Shown: piece by piece, positions 5,818 to 8,586 of the stretch | How the letters are laid out: every line of letters begins with the position of its first letter | Position numbering within the stretch: position 1 is the stretch's first letter | From: Bacillota bacterium | GTDB lineage: Bacteria > Bacillota_A > Clostridia > Lachnospirales > Bianqueaceae | Direction of reading: 5' to 3' | Assembly: GCA_017420625.1 (NCBI GenBank) | Contig: JAFOIR010000420.1 | Span: 1-8,586 of the forward strand | Length of the DNA stretch: 8,586 bases | The notes under the pieces: generated by a model | The model's input: only the letters and a program-made list of their open reading frames with translations | Database searches by the model: none | What the model was told of the DNA's origin: nothing | Position numbers and translations under genes: made by a program

Positions 5818-5870
5818 CTGTGTGACGCTGTTCGCAGCAGCATAACCGACACAGAGGCCTTTCTTTTTTT
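5818..5870 (+). terminator. Nested hairpin with UUCG tetraloop and T7 tract
   Basis: CTGTGT (5818-5823) pairs with ACACAG (5849-5854). Inside lies GCTG-TTCG-CAGC (5827-5838), a UUCG tetraloop hairpin. A T-rich run with seven consecutive T (5864-5870) follows. No gene upstream needs it, so it may end read-through from element A or a short leader RNA that starts in the arm. A second small hairpin, AGCAGC-CAAAT-GCTGCT, lies at 5881-5897. Confidence 0.55.
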
Positions 5871-5940
5871 GAATTTCAGGAGCAGCCAAATGCTGCTTGC
5901 AACAAAATGATGAACTGACTCGTCTCTATTATTGGACGGA

Positions 5941-5974
5941 TTGCATCGAATTAAACCTTGGGGGGGGGTATAAT
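5941..5974 (+). promoter_or_regulatory. Promoter-like region with a run of nine G before the -10 box
   Basis: A perfect -10 box TATAAT (5969-5974) follows directly on a G9 tract (5960-5968). The best -35 candidate, TTGCAT (5941-5946), is a weak match and lies 22 bases away, longer than the usual 17; TCGAAT (5946-5951) has the right spacing but poor sequence. The G tract could change in length and so alter the spacing. Confidence 0.45.
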
Positions 5975-5975
5975 A

Positions 5976-6018
5976 GATCCCCTGTTCGGTGAACGATTCC
6001 GTTCAGGCGCCCGGGATC
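5976..6018 (+). promoter_or_regulatory. Stem-loop in the leader of the PepSY-like gene
   Basis: GATCCC (5976-5981) can pair with GGGATC (6013-6018). Within it, TGAACG-ATTC-CGTTCA (5990-6005) forms a 6-base stem with a 4-base loop. A competing small hairpin, GTTC-GGT-GAAC (5984-5994), uses the same bases. It may act as DNA (operator) or leader RNA; the outer 5' strand lies close to the expected transcription start, so the RNA form may be incomplete. Confidence 0.35.
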
Positions 6019-6044
6019 ATCATTGACAGGAGGATGTCTAAACA

Positions 6045-6860
6045 ATGTCTGGTATAATGAGACGGAGCTTGGTATTCATGTTGATGCTCATTCTGATGTC
6101 AACCAGCAACGTGCATGCAGAAGAATGGGAAACATTTGTGAAGGTTCAGACCGAAGAGCTTGTTACAGAGAGATTCAATGCAGACTACGGAGCTGCAGAC
6201 TTCTGGGAAGAATTGGTTGATGCCAATGGTCCGTTCCGTTTCTGGACTGTCGAACAAAAAAACTGGTACAGTAGTCTGCTTCCATATTTGCTCGAAGCAG
6301 AGGGGCAAAGAATCCAAACATATCATCCGGGCTGGATAGTATCTGTACCATTTACTGATCAGATTCTTTCCTGGAAATATGGCGTCAGAGAACCGGGAAT
6401 GATTGAGGAAGATGAAGCCAGTCAAATGGCGCTTGACTTCCTGATGTCATCGTATCATCTGGATTGCAGTGAGAACAGAGTATCCGTATCACTGTATACC
6501 GGGCATCGTGAAACAGGAGACTTTATTGCACCATACTGGGTATTTCGTTTCTATGATCACTCGCTTGTGAAAGCCGAGGTCTGGATCAATGCCAAAACAG
6601 GATATATGCCCAGGCATCAAATGCTTGAAGTAAAAGATAAGGTCAAAGAATCTTTTGTGGAAATGCTGAAAACCGGCTATACCGTGGCAGGTGAACCAGT
6701 TACAGCGGATATGTTCACGGATGATGCTGTTGAAATCTATTTCTCCGAAGAGGATCATTTATGGTATGCTGCTGTCAATCCAGCCGGAGATTCCTATTGG
6801 TATATTTCAATCGATGATGCTACGCTGGAAACAGTGAGTACTTCGACAGCAAACGGATGA
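6045..6860 (+). CDS. Secreted PepSY-like protein
   Basis: This 271-residue exported protein has a signal peptide with R6-R7 and a long hydrophobic Leu/Met core (8-18), with likely cleavage after A25 (VHA-EE). The segment from about 119 to 197 has the layout of a PepSY-type domain: acidic-helix start (EEDEASQMALDFL), then a strand pair around PYWVFRFYDHSLVKAEVWINAKTG-like residues ending in Gly. PepSY domains are often linked to peptidase inhibition or sensing outside the cell. The N-terminal part (26-118) is Trp/Tyr-rich and unrecognised. AGGAGG (6028-6033) lies 11 bases before ATG 6045; the alternative ATG 6057 is too far away. A short frame, ATG 6034 to a stop at 6057, overlaps the start and might interfere with initiation. 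Its substrate is unknown. Confidence 0.8.
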   Translation: MSGIMRRSLVFMLMLILMSTSNVHAEEWETFVKVQTEELVTERFNADYGAADFWEELVDANGPFRFWTVEQKNWYSSLLPYLLEAEGQRIQTYHPGWIVSVPFTDQILSWKYGVREPGMIEEDEASQMALDFLMSSYHLDCSENRVSVSLYTGHRETGDFIAPYWVFRFYDHSLVKAEVWINAKTGYMPRHQMLEVKDKVKESFVEMLKTGYTVAGEPVTADMFTDDAVEIYFSEEDHLWYAAVNPAGDSYWYISIDDATLETVSTSTANG

Positions 6861-6881
6861 GCAAAAGAGGATTTGAAAAAC

Positions 6882-7013
6882 ATGCGTAAACTTGCGGCGT
6901 ATATGGCTCTGATGATGATTGCGATGGCTTGCCTGAATACGGCTTTTGCAGAAGAACACGATAGTGTAAGGTATGCTGGGGGTGACCAGCAGTGGAAAGA
7001 AGGACAGCTATGA
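6882..7013 (+). CDS. 43-residue signal-peptide miniprotein
   Basis: This ORF starts at ATG 6882 with AGAGG (6866-6870) 11 bases upstream, and stops at TGA 7011-7013. Residues 1-23 are a good Sec signal peptide (MRKLAAYMALMM core, then NTAFA before EEHD). The remaining product would be a polar 20-residue peptide with no Cys. It lies 21 bases after the PepSY-like gene and its stop overlaps the next start by 4 bases (ATGA), so it probably belongs to the same transcript and couples translation of the large gene. It may be a real secreted peptide, a leader ORF, or the remnant 5' end of a lost secreted-protein gene. Confidence 0.6.
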   Translation: MRKLAAYMALMMIAMACLNTAFAEEHDSVRYAGGDQQWKEGQL

Positions 7014-8586
7014 TGAAGAAACCCTTCCTTTGCCTTGTTGCTCTGATTCTCATGCTGTTCAGCGCTTCGGCGTTGGCAGCCGGCAGTGATGAAGCACTGA
7101 TCACAGATACACTCCGCCAGGCAGGCATCACTGAGCCGGTGCAGCTTACGCAGTGGGGCGACTCGGCTGCTTGCTTCGCCGAGACGGATGGCGTCAAAAG
7201 GCTGATTCTGCTGGAACGGCATGACGGCGTGTGGCAGATCGTGATCGATAATCCGACAGCGCTGATTCAGGAGTGGGACTGGCCGGAGCTATATTCGGAC
7301 ACCGACACAGCGATCTATTGGGAGTACAATAATTTTGACGGCAAGACCGCCATGGTTTTCAGCAGCTGGCGGGAAGCCGGCGTATGGGGTCAGGTGGAAG
7401 CGCAGATCGCAGGCAATGAAGCCGCAGGCGCACTGTATCCCCTGACGTGCATCGGATGGCGCGAAAACCATGGCGGTGAAATCGTGCTTACCCATTTTAT
7501 AGATGATGAAAATGGAAATACGGTTCGTGAGTCTGTCGAGTACGTTCCCGCGCCGCAACTTTCAGCGTATTCTCATCTTGCAACTTATGATGTTACCAGG
7601 TTCCCTGTTTTTGAACAGGCAAGTGCTTTGGAAGAAATCTATACCGAGCTGACCTTCGTCGGCACCTGGCAGTTTGTAGGCGGCGGTGAGCTCATGGGCT
7701 TCGGCTTCCGGCTGAACGCGGACGGCACAGGCCGGTGGCTGGACAGCGAGGACATGGAGCACTGTCCGCCAAAGCACCTGCACGAAACCGGTGACAGCTT
7801 TACCTGGCAGCTGGACGGGGACCGCTTCATCTGCCGGGACAGCCAGGGTACCGTCGAACGGTTCACGCTTGAGCAGGCAGATTCCCGCATTCTATTCGCA
7901 GAGGAGGAAGCCGGCGGCTTCTATGCCCGCTTCGACGAGGAGGCCATCCGGGCGGAGATCGAAGAGCGCATGGGCCGCGGTGAGATGACGGAGTTTGACG
8001 CCCTGGTCATGGACTACCTCAACGACACCCTGGAGCCCACGCTAACGGAGCGTCTGAACCTCCGCGATGTCAACGCCCGGGTGGACTGGTACTCGGAGGA
8101 GAAGAGCGTCATCGTGGAAGCCTGGCAGCTGGATGAGGATGACGCTGTCACCATCCGCTTTACGGAATCTGATCTCACCGTCTCCATCGGGACAGCCGAA
8201 TCAAAATGGACAAGTGGAGGCGGGATCGGCACGAACCTGACGGCGCATGCGTATTACCAGACTGCGTCCACTGCCCTGGGAAACGTGCGGGAAGAACTGG
8301 CCGAGCAGCAGATGCTCACCGGAGATGTGACTCCATCCGGCAGGGAACCGCAGCCCGGTGAAGCGGCTATCTTGGCGGAGATTGAACAGAAACGCGCCGA
8401 CAGCACAGCGGATGCCTTCGACCGTCTCGCTATGGACGCCATGGACGGAACCATGACCGCCCGGCTGGAGGCCATGGGCCTGACCGAGGTCAGCACGAGG
8501 CTGAGCTGGGAAGGTTCACTGCACTTCATTCTGGCCTGGGGCCGGGATGCAGAAACCCATTTCCGCGTGGCGCTGCGTTTCACCCC
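7010..8586 (+). CDS. Large secreted protein with a repeated C-terminal domain, partial at 3' end
   Basis: The frame stays open from 7010 to the window end (525 codons, no stop seen). ATG 7010 and ATG 7013 are both possible starts; GAAGGA (6999-7004) is 5 or 8 bases away, and 7010 gives an ATGA overlap with the miniprotein. The N-terminus is a signal peptide (KKPFLCLVALILMLFSASAL, cleavage near ALA-AG). Residues about 25-200 form a Trp-rich part, and 205-300 a lipocalin-like or beta-sheet part (GTWQFVGGG... start). Two copies of a domain of about 70 residues begin near 313 and 454: each runs AEIE..., DALVMD or DRLAMD, then Leu-rich, Trp, and ends in RF. GC rises sharply after about 7640. No enzyme motif is recognised. 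The protein probably acts outside the cell or at the surface. Confidence 0.78.
   Translation, partial: MMKKPFLCLVALILMLFSASALAAGSDEALITDTLRQAGITEPVQLTQWGDSAACFAETDGVKRLILLERHDGVWQIVIDNPTALIQEWDWPELYSDTDTAIYWEYNNFDGKTAMVFSSWREAGVWGQVEAQIAGNEAAGALYPLTCIGWRENHGGEIVLTHFIDDENGNTVRESVEYVPAPQLSAYSHLATYDVTRFPVFEQASALEEIYTELTFVGTWQFVGGGELMGFGFRLNADGTGRWLDSEDMEHCPPKHLHETGDSFTWQLDGDRFICRDSQGTVERFTLEQADSRILFAEEEAGGFYARFDEEAIRAEIEERMGRGEMTEFDALVMDYLNDTLEPTLTERLNLRDVNARVDWYSEEKSVIVEAWQLDEDDAVTIRFTESDLTVSIGTAESKWTSGGGIGTNLTAHAYYQTASTALGNVREELAEQQMLTGDVTPSGREPQPGEAAILAEIEQKRADSTADAFDRLAMDAMDGTMTARLEAMGLTEVSTRLSWEGSLHFILAWGRDAETHFRVALRFT

Larger units (their letters stand above)
5478..8586. mobile_element. 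Element B: left part of a neighbouring element, continues beyond window
   Basis: This segment starts at the second tRNA-Arg(CCU) core and shares its first 262 bases with the left end of element A at about 90 % identity by eye. After position 5739 the two sequences diverge completely. Element B's cargo is a run of secreted-protein genes unrelated to the ATPase/TOPRIM cargo of element A. Its right end is not in the window, so whether another tRNA core closes it is unknown. It could instead be old chromosomal flank, if element A is the last unit of the array. Confidence 0.5.

Noticed and set aside
5436..5852. Long - strand frame across junction 2
   Set aside because: It reads the reverse complement of the tRNA T arm (the well-known GGIRTHG-type artefact peptide) and the arm repeat; no start signal.
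6023..6220. TTG-started frame overlapping the PepSY-like gene
   Set aside because: The start codon lies before the AGGAGG site, and the frame is a shadow of the signal-peptide-bearing gene.
1..8586. CRISPR array or insertion-sequence ends
   Set aside because: No regularly spaced short repeats, no transposase and no terminal inverted repeats with target duplication were seen.

Overview
The window looks like accessory DNA from a gut- or rumen-type member of the Bacillota (Clostridia). The hints are strong AGGAGG-like ribosome sites, several lipoprotein-free Sec signal peptides, a WG-repeat protein, PepSY-like secreted proteins, and moderate GC that climbs above 60 % at the right end. The taxonomic call is inference only. 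All convincing genes are on the + strand.

The main architecture is a set of integrated elements laid end to end at a tRNA-Arg(CCU) gene. Two copies of the 3' part of this tRNA, from the anticodon loop to the 3' end, lie exactly 5347 bases apart (131-176 and 5478-5523). Neither has a 5' half. The 44-base core is identical in both. The roughly 220 bases downstream of it are about 90 % alike without a gap, and the roughly 130 bases upstream are alike at a lower level. Each junction therefore reads left arm, tRNA core, right arm, as a phage-type attachment site does. The best reading is three neighbouring elements: the right end of one (1-130), one complete 5.35-kb element A (131-5477), and the left part of element B (5478 to beyond the window). 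No integrase or excisionase is recognisable in element A.

Element A carries a two-gene operon behind a good promoter with an operator-like palindrome. It encodes an AAA/ABC-type ATPase (734-1837) and, overlapping it by 4 bases, a small TOPRIM-like protein (1834-2334). ATPase plus TOPRIM pairs are typical of anti-phage defence (OLD, PARIS, AbiL-like), so this is the candidate system of the window. The ATPase has Asp-Ala where Walker B normally reads Asp-Glu. Next comes a 757-residue secreted WG-repeat protein (2445-4718), then a 40-base hairpin and a non-coding right arm rich in GCTAAC/GTTAGC motifs.

Element B begins with the same terminator and right-arm sequence, followed by a second terminator-like hairpin. 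A promoter-like region with a run of nine G precedes a row of secreted-protein genes: a PepSY-like protein (6045-6860), a tiny 43-codon signal-peptide ORF (6882-7013), and a large secreted protein (from 7010) that has two copies of a roughly 70-residue domain and runs off the window. The last two genes overlap by 4 bases and are probably translationally coupled.
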